Positions 35,159-47,199 of a stretch of DNA of 64,000 bases are shown in pieces (the first letter of the stretch is position 1; the number at the start of each line of letters is the position of its first letter). A program made the position numbers and the translations under genes. The notes under the pieces are model-generated. The model saw nothing but the letters and a program-made list of their open reading frames with translations. It was not told the DNA's origin and ran no database searches. Origin of the DNA: Diphasiastrum complanatum (taxonomy: Eukaryota > Streptophyta > Lycopodiopsida > Lycopodiales > Lycopodiaceae); assembly GCA_029204225.1 (NCBI GenBank), contig CM055099.1:62604642-62668641 (forward strand). The letters are read 5' to 3'.

Positions 35159-36540
35159 TCATGAGTCATGTCCTCTTACAATATCTGCAGAAAAGTTTTT
35201 GCGCTGGTTAGAATGATGAAAAGCTTGAATTCGATCATGAACCCTAATTTGGTCCAACGACCACATGTTGCTCTTCTTGTCAGTAGAGCCTGACTTTGTA
35301 AATCTCTTGGATCTAAACTTCTGATTTTTTGAATACAGAGCTTGAGGATCCGATCCTGAGCCTAAGGAGGATGCTGATCTTCTGATCTCTTCTTGTAGGA
35401 GCACTGAAATTACTCTTGATAGAGTGAGGTGCTCCTGGGTAGAAATTGCCATTACCCAATTTTTGTAGGCTTCAGGTAGACTCGATAATAGAGTCATGAG
35501 TGCATCGGAATCTTCCATGACTGAGCCAGTTGCAGTCATCTGCTCCATAAGATTTTTGAAGGTGTTGAGGTGGCTCGAAACACTATCTGCTTCAGACATT
35601 CTGAGGGTGAAGAATTTCTTCCTCAGATGGAGCTTGGATGTAACGTCTTTAATGTCGTAGAGAGTTGCTAGAATGTCCCATGCATCCTTAGCGGTCTGAG
35701 CAGCACGTATGTGGCTGATCTGAGTATCCTTGATGTTGAGAGTGATCATGGCAAATGCTTTGCCATCTCTCATTCTCCACTTGGTGATGACAGCTGCATC
35801 ACCTTCTAGTTTGAGCTCTGTGCCATCAACGATGTCACATAGTTCTTTGGCTAGAAGTATAACCTTCATCTTGAATTTCCAGAGATGGTCGTTATCTCCA
35901 TCGAGTTTGTCAATGAGAGATGAACTAGATGATGGATCCATTCTAGTTGGACTAGATCGTTGGTAGAAACAACGATTGTCAGAATATTGTTGGCTGCGCG
36001 TTTGCTAGAAAGACGTCTTGATAGAAACAAGACTGATAATCCGCAGAAGAAATGCAAAATACTGAAATGCCTGCTCTGATACCATGTCGTAAAATCAGCG
36101 GAAGCTCGAGGATTTGAGCGTGGCGTGTAGGAACGAAAACGCAACAATTAGCAACAGAAATATTCAAGTAGAAGAATTCATACAAATTGCACAGATGAAC
36201 GACACAGTAGTGAGACAAAAATTGCGCTCTGATTAATATCAAGAGTGAGTACAATCGCTTGAAGTAATAAATTCAGGTTGTTGAGCGTGATAACACTGGC
36301 TACAGAGAACTCTAATTGAGAGAGAAATTCAATTAACACTTACATAGCTTGATTCAGCTAGTATATATATTTACAAGTGTTGAGAGAAAAATATCTCATG
36401 CCTTAACTGCCATTTACTCCAATTTTGTATCTATACAAAAGTTGGTAACCGCCCTTAGGATATTTGTTTCTCAAGTTGGTTTAGGGTTGATGATAAGGTG
36501 GCGATGTTGGTCTGCCAATGTAGCAAAAACGTGAGAAACC
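35159..36540 (-). mobile_element. Ty1/copia element G: gag, primer site and 5' LTR
   Basis: The minus strand 35,941-35,159 is a long open copia gag of the UBN2 type (LDGDNDHLWKFKMKV near the start, then AKDAWDILATLYD, LRKKFFTLRM and LLSSLPEAYKNW motifs). The primer site TGGTATCAGAGC is at 36,084-36,073. From 36,085 upward lies the LTR, ending in ...ACGACA on the minus strand, with a TATA run near 36,360-36,373; its outer end is uncertain (about 36,540). The rest of the element is absent downstream of 35,159, so it is a fragment. The well-preserved gag suggests moderate age. Confidence 0.82.
36073..36084 (-). other. primer binding site, tRNA-iMet type
   Basis: The minus strand reads TGGTATCAGAGC directly after the LTR end, as in copia elements; gag follows 130 bases further on. 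Confidence 0.88.
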
Positions 36541-36870
36541 CGAAAAACCCGAAGGTGCCCTTTAAACTAAAGGCTGCGAAGAAGGCAAAAGTGCCTTAGA
36601 TTAAAGACAGTGAAAAAGTCGAAAGACGAAGGAGCCTAAAAAATGGTTTTAAGGCATTCTGACCGCTTTGTCGTATTTTTCACAAAGAGGCAAAAAAGGC
36701 GAACGTGGTCCAGAAATGGTTTCTAAGTCATTCTGGCCAGTGTGTCGCATTTTTCGTGAAGGCACGAAAAAGGGCGAAGAAGGCGGAAAAAAAAAAAAGA
36801 AGCAAAGGTGCCTTAAATCGAGGCATAAGGGAAAAACTTAAAGGAAAAATGTGAAGGTTCGAAATCATGT
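36540..36870. repeat. degenerate short tandem repeats
   Basis: Two copies of about 75 bp (from about 36,638 and 36,713) share 'aaatggttt', 'cattctg' and 'tgtcg-atttttc'. Around them, 'aaggtgcc' and 'aaggcga' words recur. No gene is present. Confidence 0.55.
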
Positions 36871-36879
36871 TGTCGGCCT

Positions 36880-38480
36880 TCCGTTTTCAAGATGCTCATT
36901 ACTTAACGATTTTTAAGGCTGAGCATAAGAAATCTAACACCTTCAAGGTTGACTCCTCCCAGACTTGTAACAATAGGAGTGCCACCTCCTCTCCAAAAGT
37001 GAGATAGAATTAGCTCCAAGCCCATCAATGCCTGGTGACTTACCCTTCTTCTGCTCCTTAATGGCCTGTAAAATCTCCTCCAGGGTCAGGGATCTATCCA
37101 GCATCTCTCTCTCCTCTGGGGATACCACCTTTGGGACCTTGCCCAACACCTACTCCCTTGCTCTCATCTTACTCTCACTCATGTCCTCATGCTTGCCCAT
37201 TAGCTCTCTGAAGTAGTCCAATATGTGTTGCTCATTATCTACCTCATTCCTGACTAGGCTCCTCTTGCTCCCTACTAGCCCATTGGTCGCCACCAGAGAG
37301 GATCCTCATGTAGAGCAAATGTCAACATCAGACAATTTGTGCGGGTTTGGTCCCCCTCTTCCCCTTGCAAATTTTTCTCTTTTGAATTTTCAGTCTCCTC
37401 GGAGCAATTCTGAGTTTTTTTATTTTCTCCAAATTTACGCACAGAACAATTGTATGGTCGGCTGCTAGGGGCTTTAGACACATGTCCTGAAAACTATTCC
37501 GTACTGTCATTCAAGCGTATAACCTCCGTACGCCCGGGGTGAGTGTTTTCCTTAGGGCTGTCAAAATTGACCATTTTTGCTCTTTTTTCAAATTTGACTT
37601 CCGGGGGGCATATGGATGATTGCATTATCCTCTTGAGGGGGGGGGTCAAATTGGTCTCAGGTGATGGCTCATCTCTTCTGTTATCCTCTGGTTCCAGCTC
37701 CCTTAGCAATTCAAAAGCATTAGAGATGGACAAGTGGGGGTCTTTTGGTTGTTGCCTTGGAGCTTTGTCCTCTTGTTGACCTGTCAATCCCTTGTGAAGT
37801 TGGGCCTTTTCTTTCCTCGTGTCTATGGGGCTTGGTTCAACCACTAGGCCAATCTCTGAGTCCATGTCTTCCTTCTTTTCCTTACCCTTCTAGGCCTCAG
37901 CAAAGGTGGAGACCATGTTGAGGTTCCTATGAGCCATGCCACCTCTCATACTTCTTTGTCCTCTTTTCCCCCAGTATGTGGTGAATCCCTCATCGTCTTC
38001 ATCCAGTCAACTCTCTGCCTCCCATTTGCTTGTGTGGAAATTTGCTTGAGGCTCTTTCTTGGGATTGTTGTGATCCCTCACATGACAAGGAGTATTCACC
38101 AACTCCATCCACACTGGGACTCTTGTGGGCTTATTCTTCTCTAGATTGAAACTTGGATTTTATTTGAACATAAAAAGCGGGGAGGCCCTGTACATCCAAG
38201 GGCCTTCTGCAAGAATTTTGTTCACACTATCTTCATCTGCAAAAAAGAAGCAAAAATAGTTCTTTGGCAAAAATTGTTCAAGTCTATGAAATTGTTAACG
38301 CTATTAAAGAATGTAGCACCCAATTGAATTTCTTCTACTGACATGAACTCTCTCAAGGGGATTTTGGAATTTTGGCCCATCACCAACATATCAACCTGAC
38401 AAAAACAATTTTTCTCTTACACTGCGCAAAATTGCATTCACTAAATCCTCTCATAAATTGTGAACCATAGTTTTTCACTC
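36880..38480 (-). mobile_element. LINE (L1 clade) fragment: ORF1 and start of RT
   Basis: On the minus strand, about 38,400-38,090 encodes an ORF1 domain of the DUF4283 type (ADEDSVNKILAEGPWM, then PVWMELVNTP). This is followed by a low-complexity Pro/Glu-rich region (37.87-37.5 kb). About 37,300-36,950 is the segment between endonuclease and RT and the RT N-terminus (ILDYFRELMGKHED; EEILQAIKEQKKGKSPGIDG, the usual GKSPGPDG box). The endonuclease is not visible and the RT stops before its catalytic box, with in-frame stops in several places, so it is a dead, internally and 3' shortened copy. Confidence 0.72.
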
Positions 38481-38697
38481 TTTGTCATACAATGTGAACC
38501 ACCTCAAATATAGTTGTTATCGGCATTGTCACTTCATCCTCATTATCCATCATCTAGAACAAACCGCAATGTTAAACATAAGCATAAAAAACCGACAACA
38601 ATTAGACCTATCATCAAACATAGAGATATCCTCAAACACAAAATTTAATGCATATAGTAACCACAATTTTTTTCTATCAATGGATTCAATTTGTCCA

Positions 38698-39085
38698 CTA
38701 GGCTAGCCAATTTTCAAGTTCATGCAAACAATCGTCATAAGCATTGCCAACTTTCCACCACAAAGATATATTGTTATAAAACCCATCTGCAATATCTTGA
38801 GTGATTGTGTTTCTCCATTGCAAGCACAAAGCAACATGCTCTCTCGATGACTGTTTTATGTATTTATGGGTGTGCTTGTCGACATTGTCTATAAAGTTAA
38901 GCAAGCAAGATATTATTTTCCAACCAAAGGAATGTCACATCTATTGCATTAATGAGTTTTATAGCATTCCAGTTTGGTTGAGCTTCATCAGCCATAATAC
39001 CCCCATATGCATTAGTCTGATGTAAGTGATTTGACATGACTTGATTCAATAGAGTCCAAAAAACACACTTGTGCAAGCACATCCT
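38698..39085 (-). pseudogene. transposase-like fragment, possibly MULE-type
   Basis: Two minus-strand open stretches (39,082-38,897 and 38,904-38,698) read as one theme. A GIMADEAQPNWNAIKLI motif recalls the part of MULE or related transposases around a catalytic Asp. It is followed by a basic and aromatic stretch with HTHKYIK and a Trp pair. The pieces are in different frames and too short for a firm family call. Confidence 0.3.
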
Positions 39086-39089
39086 AAAT

Positions 39090-40138
39090 CTTCATATCAT
39101 ATATTGCTATCATTTGCATTGATTGATTCTTGCAAAAGTAAAATTTTTAGGAAAACTTCAAAAGTCAACAAGCAATTTTTTTAATTGCAAGCAGAGACAA
39201 GCTTATATTTTGTGTCATAAACATGGGCAGCCGTTGTTACCCAATCCTTCACCTTGTATTGGATGTGTTTTATGAACAAAGGAAAGTAACTAGAGATAGG
39301 AAAACAAAAGAGCATTATGGATATACAATGTTAAAATAAAAAAATTGTATACAATATTACACAAATGCTTAAAGCTTGTTTGCCAAAACAATGTACGAAT
39401 TTAGTTTACTGGTATGAAACATTCGATTTCGACCCAAATGTAATGTAGCTTGTAATGATTAGTTAAACCATTCCAAACATCTAGTAGTATCGTCTCAAAT
39501 TAGGGTTTTTAGCTTGAACACTCTTTGAACTCATGGATTTGCATAAGAGTTTTGACATTAATCATATGCATTAGCATGGCATGGATTTTCCCTAATAACA
39601 ATATGGATGTTCTTGCAAACCGTAATGTTGGATTCATTCAATAGTCACAAGAATTAGCATGGCATGGATTTGCCATAATACATACTTATATGTCCTTGTC
39701 TAACTTATTACCAAGCAACTAATAATCACGGTTAACTTAGTTAGGTTATGAAAGACTGATATGGACCAACATTCCAGAAATTGATTACCATGGCATATGT
39801 CTTGATATAGTGACTTCAGGGTTTGGCCTATCACTAGAAATTAGACTAGATGGGGAGATTGGACTATGATTTTTAAATGCATATTATGTTTTTATGTTGT
39901 AGAACTTGTTTTGTACATGGATAACAATTGTCATTCGATGTTGACACATGTCTTCTTCACTATGCTAACTTGCATGTTTTTGTGTGGTGGGATGGTAAAA
40001 TAGGTACCAACTGGATGTCTTGAAAAAAATTGTGCTTTATGTTATGAACTTTTCAACTTTGTATTGCCTTGTTGGTTTATAAAGAAATATTTCAAAAGGT
40101 TTGATCTTGACTTATCAAGATGAGCCATGTGTAATTTT

Positions 40139-40140
<2 letters not shown>
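39090..40140. other. gene-free AT-rich spacer
   Basis: No gene is supported. A short direct repeat, 'ttagcatggcatggatt', occurs at about 39,572 and 39,654 with similar following sequence. Confidence 0.45.

Positions 40141-40199
<59 letters not shown>
40141..40199. repeat. (CT)n microsatellite, 59 bp
   Basis: An uninterrupted TC/CT run. Confidence 0.98.
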
Positions 40200-40202
<3 letters not shown>

Positions 40203-40559
40203 CGTTTTGTGTGATTCTATGTAGCATCTTTGGTTTAAGTATTTGATGAGTGCAGAAAGAGATAAGTACAAAAATAAGAATACTAAATTTGCAGTTTGAT
40301 AGGTGCACAAAACTATCACTATGCACGTTCTTATAATCTTTTTTTGAGTTATGACCAGTTTTGGCTTGTCTACTTGCCCTTTCAGGTGGAATGTTGTATC
40401 TATTTTGTTTTATCTCACCAACAACCACTTATGACAAAAGACTTGTGCTCTTTTCTAATGTGGTATGGTTTTGACATTTTCGTGGGCCAAGATTTTGCTT
40501 CTAGCTATGGATGAACAAATACTGATTGTTTGAGGCAATTTTGACTGATGAGGTAATAT

Positions 40560-41640
40560 GAACATTTTACTAGCAGCTAGATCCTCATAAAATGTTTTGT
40601 GAATTAGAGATCAAAGATCAGAGCACATAGCATAATCACTCTACATGAGAGGGAGAGAGAGAAAGCTTGTATTCAATGAGAATCACCATACAATGAAAGA
40701 GGAAGTGTGTACATGAGAGAGAAAAGGAGAAGAGTTTATGCCTCTTCCCATAATCACCACATATCATTTATCCATGTTCACATTGTAAGAGAAATTTATC
40801 CATTTATGACACCTATTGGGCACTTGAGGCCTCTTGACCATTTATGGAGTACATTTCAAGATAATGAGCATAGCACATGTCAACAACTTACCGAGGCCAT
40901 GATGTCTTTATAGTCAATGAGTGTAGAGATCGCAACTCTAACACTCCCCCTTGATCTAGTAACCATGATCAATGAAAGAAATTCAGCAAACAAGCATCCA
41001 TGGGCCATGCAATAGACAAGTCTTCATTCTTGTACACACTGAAAGATCAATATGGATCGCAACAAGGAAATTCAACTTTCTTGCATCTTTAAGGAAGCTT
41101 CCATCTTGTAGGCTGGTGATGAGGATGGGAACACCCCATCTATCTCATCAACCCTATAGAGGATCATCACCATTCATCTTGCTCATTGTTATCACATAGT
41201 GGAGTCTTACCTTTAGCAAAAAAGACTAACATTTGATCTATTCTCATTGCCCTGAGATCTTAAATTCAAGGTCAACCTTCTTCTTATGACACTCTTTTCA
41301 TTTCACAAGCAATGTAGCATCATTGGAACTAGGTACATCAATAGCAAATTTTATCCTACATTCCTCTTCAAGTAATGCAGTACTCATGGAATCAAACATT
41401 TGATTAGGAAGATTGCCAAGTGTGAAAATGATGTCACTATAAGTAGTAGGCAAACTATTCAATATAATAGCCTTTTGCATTTCATCAAGAACAATTGACT
41501 CAATACCTGTTGGTTGATTTATTATCGACTTCATCTTGTTAATATGGTCAACTAAAGTAGCACCAAGCTCAAACTTTAGAGAGAATCGCATTTTGTCCAT
41601 AAAAAATATGGAAGAAGACTTCCTATTAAGTAACAATAAT
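40560..41640 (-). mobile_element. Ty1/copia element H: gag piece, purine tract and LTR
   Basis: The minus strand 41,636-41,298 encodes part of a UBN2-type gag (KLEL-like leader, VDHINKMKSIINQ, LNSLPTTYSDII, LLEEECRI). Nearer the 3' end lies CAAGGGGGAG (40,953-40,944), a polypurine tract, immediately followed by an LTR starting TGTTAGAGTT at 40,943 and running to about 40,560. Most of the body between gag and the tract is missing. It is a broken remnant. Confidence 0.7.
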
Positions 41641-43190
41641 CTAGCTCAATCCCAAAAGGATAGATCAAAAGTTTTGTATATTTTTTTCTTTGAAAAGACT
41701 AGTCAGTTACGGACTAGATATTGTTCATGAGGTGGGATATGGCCTATAGCAAGATTACGAGGCGGTGAATCTAGCTGCAAGACTGTAGCCCATCTTCGGA
41801 TGAACGATATGTGACGTAATGCCACATGTCCACTATCACGTAATGCCACATGTCCACTATCACTGCTCACGACTGCTACACATTTGTTTCATCTTATGTT
41901 GGTTATGTTTGTCTTGTACCATATTTATTGGCCTTCCCTTTGTGAGATGTGCCACTGGTCATGAGCTACTTTGTAATGCTTTGTCATGTCTGAAAAAATA
42001 ATTGTACTAAAATTTCATTATAGTATGACATTACTAGTGCTGCAAAAGGCATAATGCTCCTCACAACGGAGGATTTCAAAGTCTATGCTTGGCAAAGTGC
42101 AAAATCGTCAACCACACAAGACTTTTACGAAGCACTCACGATACCAACCTTTTGGTTAAAGTCTCCTGCCACCTATTGCAACCACCAAAAAAGTATCTCC
42201 CCTCAAGTATGTGACCCATGTAAGGCCACCTTCCGAGACCCTCAAAAAAGTTTGTAAGCTAGTACATGAAAGTGGCAGGTCCCTATCCCGCCAATTCTTA
42301 ACATTAAGAGCTTGGTCCAATCCATTTACATCTGAAGAGCTTCTCTAAGAGCCCATCCCCATTGATGAGCCATCCCAAGGATGGGCTAGTAGTTTGATGA
42401 AGCTTCACTAGCATGGAGTAGTTCAACCACCACACAACTAGGGGCTTACCATGTGTATGGAAAGCACATGTGATCAAATGATCTCTTAAGTGAATGTTTC
42501 GCATGTGAGAACCATGCAACCAACCCAACCATAAACACCTAGGCGCACATCCACACACACACCCACAAACACATTAGAGGAGTTTTGAGCTCCAAAAAGA
42601 CCCTTTAAAATTCGTGCAAGATGTAGTTTATATTATTGAAATATTATAACACTAATACTTTTGACTTGCCATAACTTTTTCATCGTAGCTCAGAAGTATG
42701 TCATGTAACATATCATTGGAAAGCCCTTTTCGAGCGCTTTCCGATGCACCAAACTCCGCTAAATTCGAACTTACCACTAAAAAGTTATGCCAATTTTAGT
42801 GTGGAATCAAAATTATGGACTCAAAAAGTTACGTTACGTAGATTTCAAATTTGAGTGTTTTGATTGGTCCATGTGTAAAAAAAAATTGAAAAAAATTATG
42901 AAAAAAAATCTTTACAAAGGGTCTTTTTTGGATTTAGAACTCCTCAAATGCATATTAAAAGGTTGTTGAAAGTCATCTATCAATTTCCCCATATCTTAGA
43001 AGCACAAATGGGTTTGGGCCAGTGCATCCTCAATTTCCCCATATCTTAGAAGCACAAATGGGTTTGGGCGAGTACATCCTCGGCCACCAATTTTTTTTGG
43101 GGGAGGGTTGGGGCAACATGGGCCATTATCCCATAAGCACATCCCCTACACTTTTTTTTGCACTAAAACAGCTCCCAAAGCTGGGGAAAT
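41640..43190. other. gene-free spacer with two tandem duplications
   Basis: No gene is supported. A 24-bp unit ('gtaatgccacatgtccacta...') is present twice at about 41,816-41,863. A 52-bp unit beginning 'aatttccccatatcttagaa' is present twice at about 42,982-43,083 with only a few differences. The rest is AT-rich. Confidence 0.5.
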
Positions 43191-43799
43191 GCCTTTAAGC
43201 CCCACAGGTCCATCCCCATTGAGCTGTGGAAACTTGAAAGTATGGGAGGCTGGGATATTCCAAGTCAGCTATTGAAATTACTCGAGTGTCACAACCCTTA
43301 TTGAGGACTTCCTTTTCTTCTCCTCTCCTAGGAGATCTACCCTTTCTGCTCTGATTCACAAAAGAGGAAGTATAAGAAAAAAAATCTGTAAGTCTAATTT
43401 TTAGCATGCAAAGACAGAACCTTTGATCCTGTAGTTTCCATAAGTACGAGCACAAAAAAGACCAAGGTTCTGCAGTATTTAGTTCAAAAAACAAGAGATC
43501 ATGGCACAAATTCTTGGCAAACAGATCAGCTGAGCAAACCATAAAGAGCACTATGAAGCTCAGTAGCTTTGATAATAAACCCAAACAATGAGCATGGAGA
43601 TCAGCTCCACTGCTTTTACATAAATTCCTGGTTTTCCTGCTAATGCTTGACATGATTTTGCATTGAAAATTAACCAGAACAAATGAAATTGAACTGATTG
43701 TGCAATTACTCCACTTTTGACAGGGATGCGATTTTCAGTAGAATGAAATCCTAAGACTTAATGGCAGTTTCAATGCTGATATTCACAGAGGCTTGAGAT
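43191..43799 (-). other. 3' flank of the peroxidase gene
   Basis: The region directly downstream of the peroxidase stop codon probably contains the 3' untranslated region. I see no certain polyadenylation signal. A 152-codon open frame on the same strand (43,653-43,195) has no recognisable domain and a composition unlike a conserved protein. Confidence 0.4.
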
Positions 43800-45365
43800 T
43801 TAGCTATTGACAGCACTACACCTTTTTCTGATCTCCCCTTGTGTCCCAATTTTCACTTCCACATTTCCAAGATTGATCATCGAAGTAACAAAATTCTTAG
43901 CAAAAATTAAGCTGGACTCATTGGTGGCTCCGGCATAGGCATTGACCAATGCAGAAGTACTGCTATCTACACTAATTTCTTGATCTATCCGTAAAACTCC
44001 AAATCCAGCAGTCAGCTGTTTATAGTAGCTTGTGTCGAACAAGAATGGTGTTCCTTGGTCAAGAGACACTGTGGGATTAGAGAACCCAGTAGCCCTAGAA
44101 GGGTCTGGGCAAATTTGCTTCAAGGAAGTTACCAGGTTGGGGTTCATGGAGGGATCCGCTTTGCCAGTGCCTGCAAAGTTGAAGAGGCGGTTGCTGAAAA
44201 ATCTGCAATGAGTAACTCCCAATGTATGTGCACCTGCAGATGAAAAGTCCACGGAGAAGTGAGCAGCCAGTCTAGCTTTTGTCTGAGAGGGTCTGGTTTT
44301 TTTCTGATTATACTACGTAGTTCGCATAGCGCCAATAGAAAGAAGTTAATTTACCTAGTAGTGTGACGAAATCAAGTTCAGAAAGGCCCTTGGCGGCAAA
44401 TGCAGCTATCCCCTGCTGTGCAGTATCACTAGGATCCGGTAAGTTTTGTGCCTCGGCTTGAAGAGAAACTCTGCCATCTTGGCGCCCAGTAAGCACATCC
44501 CACCGCGGCCCACTGGCCTACAATGCAAAAACAAGAAACTTTCACTGTAATGTAGAGGCGTTTACTGTGTCCAATCCATTCAGATTTTATGTGAATCGAT
44601 AATCTAAAAGCTGCAAAGATGAGAAATAGAAAACACACGAGGAGGACTGCGTCTCTGGTTGCCAGAGCAATAATGTCGGCACATGAGACGATGCCGGGGC
44701 ACGCATTCTCTAATGCAGTTTTTGCTGAGTTGATAAGATCGAAGCCTCGAAGAGTAAGGTTTGGCGCAGCATCCTTCTCAGCTCGGCTCGTCATGGTAGA
44801 GCTGATCATGACCGATGCATCACATCCCTGTCAATGAGCAGAAAGCCTCACATTATCTCCCCTCACACCTTACACAATGCCAGATGAAATGGAACGCTAA
44901 ACAGAGCCTTTCTTGAAGCAAAATGCACAAAAACCAGCAGAAAAAGCAATGCTGAGAAAGAGGTGAATGAGCATTGCATTGCTCAAGAACGTGAATGGCA
45001 ATCAGAGATTGTATTACGAATCCATTTCAAAGCACACCAGGAAGCTTTTTATGTAGATATTTCAATTCAAAGCACACTAGGGAGCTTTTTATGAGAAAAT
45101 GGCAGAATGCACACACACGAACGAAGCAATCATGGAAGAAAAGGCGCAACAAGGCAGCAGGGACATTGGGATCATCGTTGAAAAACCGCTGCACGACTCC
45201 CTGGACAACGGTTTCTGCCTTGGGACAGCTTGTGCCATAGAAATTCACTCTCAATCCATTGGCAGCAGCTGAAGCATTCTGCCCCTTGGACTGAACCACC
45301 AGCGACGAAGCTGCCACAGCAAAGCCCAGCAGCAATGCAGCAAGCTTCGAGCCATCATCCGCCAT
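43800..45365 (-). CDS. class III secretory peroxidase, four exons, 344 aa
   Basis: Haem peroxidase that uses hydrogen peroxide to oxidise phenolics in the apoplast or vacuole, and so acts in lignification and defence (family knowledge). Exons: 45,365-45,117, 44,827-44,639, 44,517-44,355 and 44,233-43,800 (TAA). All introns are GT-AG, in phases 0, 0 and 1, at the classical plant class III positions. Residues 1-27 form a signal peptide. Distal site: Arg74 and His78 in [10 protein letters not shown], followed by GCDAS. Proximal haem ligand: His203 in GAHTLG. Eight cysteines (47, 80, 85, 126, 132, 210, 242, 339) match the four conserved disulfides. The length is typical and I see no disabling change. 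A longer in-frame ATG exists at 45,503, but the inner ATG gives the proper signal peptide. CACGTG motifs lie upstream. Confidence 0.96.
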
Positions 45366-45536
45366 CGCTCTGAGCTTCCAAGCCTTCCAATCCACAAAAA
45401 TTGCGAACAAAAGCCTGCGAAAAGACAGTGATCGCACTGATCGCATCGACCATCGCGAGTGAAGAAATAGAAATAGAGCACTCGGTAGACCAAGGAGCAC
45501 CAAGGGAACCTATGGCACGCTAAGAACTACAGCCCT

Positions 45537-46500
45537 CCACCGTTGAATCAGTTCCTAGACGTTCCGATACTGACACGCGTTCTCGAGTCACCCGTTGGAA
45601 TATGCTGTTGACACGTGGCGACCATCTAAGTGGGTTGGAGGTGAAGTACCCCGTGCCCTTACGCCCTGTCGAGGAAGGCTGGGATTGGATTGGATGTCCC
45701 ATGCTTCATGTGACTGACATCTGACAGGTGTCCCTTGAGGGCCTCGGCTTTTAATGCCACTGCATGCGCAAAGCTGTCCACCGTTGGATTCTGTCATAAT
45801 GCGCTACGATTCTGCCACGTTTATATCATCAACCATTGAAAATGTGCTACGTGTCAGGTAGGACACGTGGCCAATATCTAACTGATGGCTTGAAGGAGGC
45901 CCCACTTTGTGGCACCTGGCCTTTTTTATTTAATCCACCGAAAATTGAAGCGGGACCCTTTTCGAGGGGTACGCCCTCCCACTTGGATGCAAGCCACGCG
46001 TCACATTGACACGTGTACGGCTACCTTACCAGAACGTGGCAAGATCTGAACGATAGAAAAAAAAAATCCAACGGTCTCCCCCTTAAATTACACACAAGTA
46101 CATTATACCCTGACGGGTCCGGCTAGGGGGCACCCTTCAGCCTGGGGCCCTGGAGGTCGCTGCGCAATGCCACGTGGCCACGTGGTCAGAAAGCCATGTG
46201 AGTTAACATGGGTTTACGTGTGGCCCATGGGCCATGCCCATCACAGTCCGGACTGACGGCAGTATTGACGGTAGCCGTTAGACGTGCACACTGCACATGG
46301 AAGAATGTGCTGGTCAGCAGGCACATTCTTCTGCATTCTGTCTGCCGGCACCACAATTGATCCGCCGCCGTTAGATTTTGTCATAAGCGTTCACGATTTG
46401 CAACTTGTTCAGAATAAGCGATCCAGTAGGTTCCACGTGGCAAAAATCCTCATGATCTGATGTGAAAAATATGGTGCCATTAAGTCCTCCCATGGGCGTG
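45537..46500. repeat. degenerate repeat cluster with six CACGTG palindromes
   Basis: The peroxidase upstream region is a series of diverged short units combining a CCGTTGGA/CCGTTAGA-like word with (G/C)ACACGTGGC. CACGTG occurs at 45,612, 45,864, 46,010, 46,171, 46,179 and 46,434. 'ccgttggattctgtcataa' at 45,781 and 'ccgttagattttgtcataa' at 46,369 are clear paired copies. The block around 46,432-46,496 also recurs, diverged, at 55,808-55,872. G-box/ABRE cores in a promoter can bind bZIP or bHLH factors, but here they are part of a dispersed repeat, so regulation is only a possibility. Confidence 0.65.
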
Positions 46501-46610
46501 GGATGGGCGGTATGGCCATTCCACCAAGGGGGGATGGCTGCCACACCACCCTGTGGTGGTGCAGTTTACGCTTCCCCGGCAGGGGACAGAGGCCCCGGCT
46601 GGGCGCATTG

Positions 46611-47189
46611 GTCCATACCAGTGTTGGGCGAGTATTGATATATTCAATACCAGTCGGGTCTTGGTATTATATTTTTTTTTAAAATTTCATACAAGTCGGG
46701 TGTCATTATCATCGTGTTTGTAAATTGGTGCTTGGTATCAACTGACCTGGGTATTGCAGGAGTGATACCAGCCGAGTATAAACCCATGTACGAGTATTTA
46801 ATTTTTTTTTTTAAAATTAGTCATTTTATAAAAGGTAGTATGCATTTAATGAAAAGCATGACCTTTTCAAATGTAATATGCATATGATTAAAAAGGCCAA
46901 TACTATGTTGGTGCCCACCAATGTCTTTGGGACACCATGAATAATATTTATCACATATGAAAATTTTGGAAACTAACTAAAAATGGATACTGTATTGATA
47001 CCATGTTAAATTTGAAGTTTTTGCCCCCAATCCGGGTATCGATATGTGCATTGATGGGCTTTTTTTTAACCAGCCCAAGTCGGGTATCGACCGTAGTATC
47101 ACAAAATCATATACCGGGCGGGTATGTTCTATGATACCATTTTTGATACCGGCCGGGCACCTATATACCCACCCAACACTGGTCCATAC
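46611..47189. mobile_element. hAT-type MITE with 8-bp target duplication
   Basis: The element body is 46,619-47,181 (563 bp). It starts CAGTGTTGGGCGAGTAT and ends with the inverse ATACCCACCCAACACTG (two mismatches in 17). CAGTGTTGGG is a typical hAT terminus. Flanks are the identical 8-mer GTCCATAC (46,611-46,618 and 47,182-47,189), the target-size hallmark of hAT elements. No transposase is encoded. The interior has many degenerate copies of an 'accagtcgggtat'-like word in both orientations. Confidence 0.92.
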
Positions 47190-47199
47190 TCCATACCAG

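Noticed and set aside
43195-43653. 152-codon open frame on the minus strand after the peroxidase
   Set aside because: No recognisable domain, no splice link to the peroxidase, whose stop and C-terminus are canonical. Better explained as 3' flank.
45366-45503. In-frame upstream ATG that would add 46 residues to the peroxidase
   Set aside because: It would bury the signal peptide behind a basic, Trp/Phe-rich stretch atypical for the family. The ATG at 45,365 gives a normal class III precursor.
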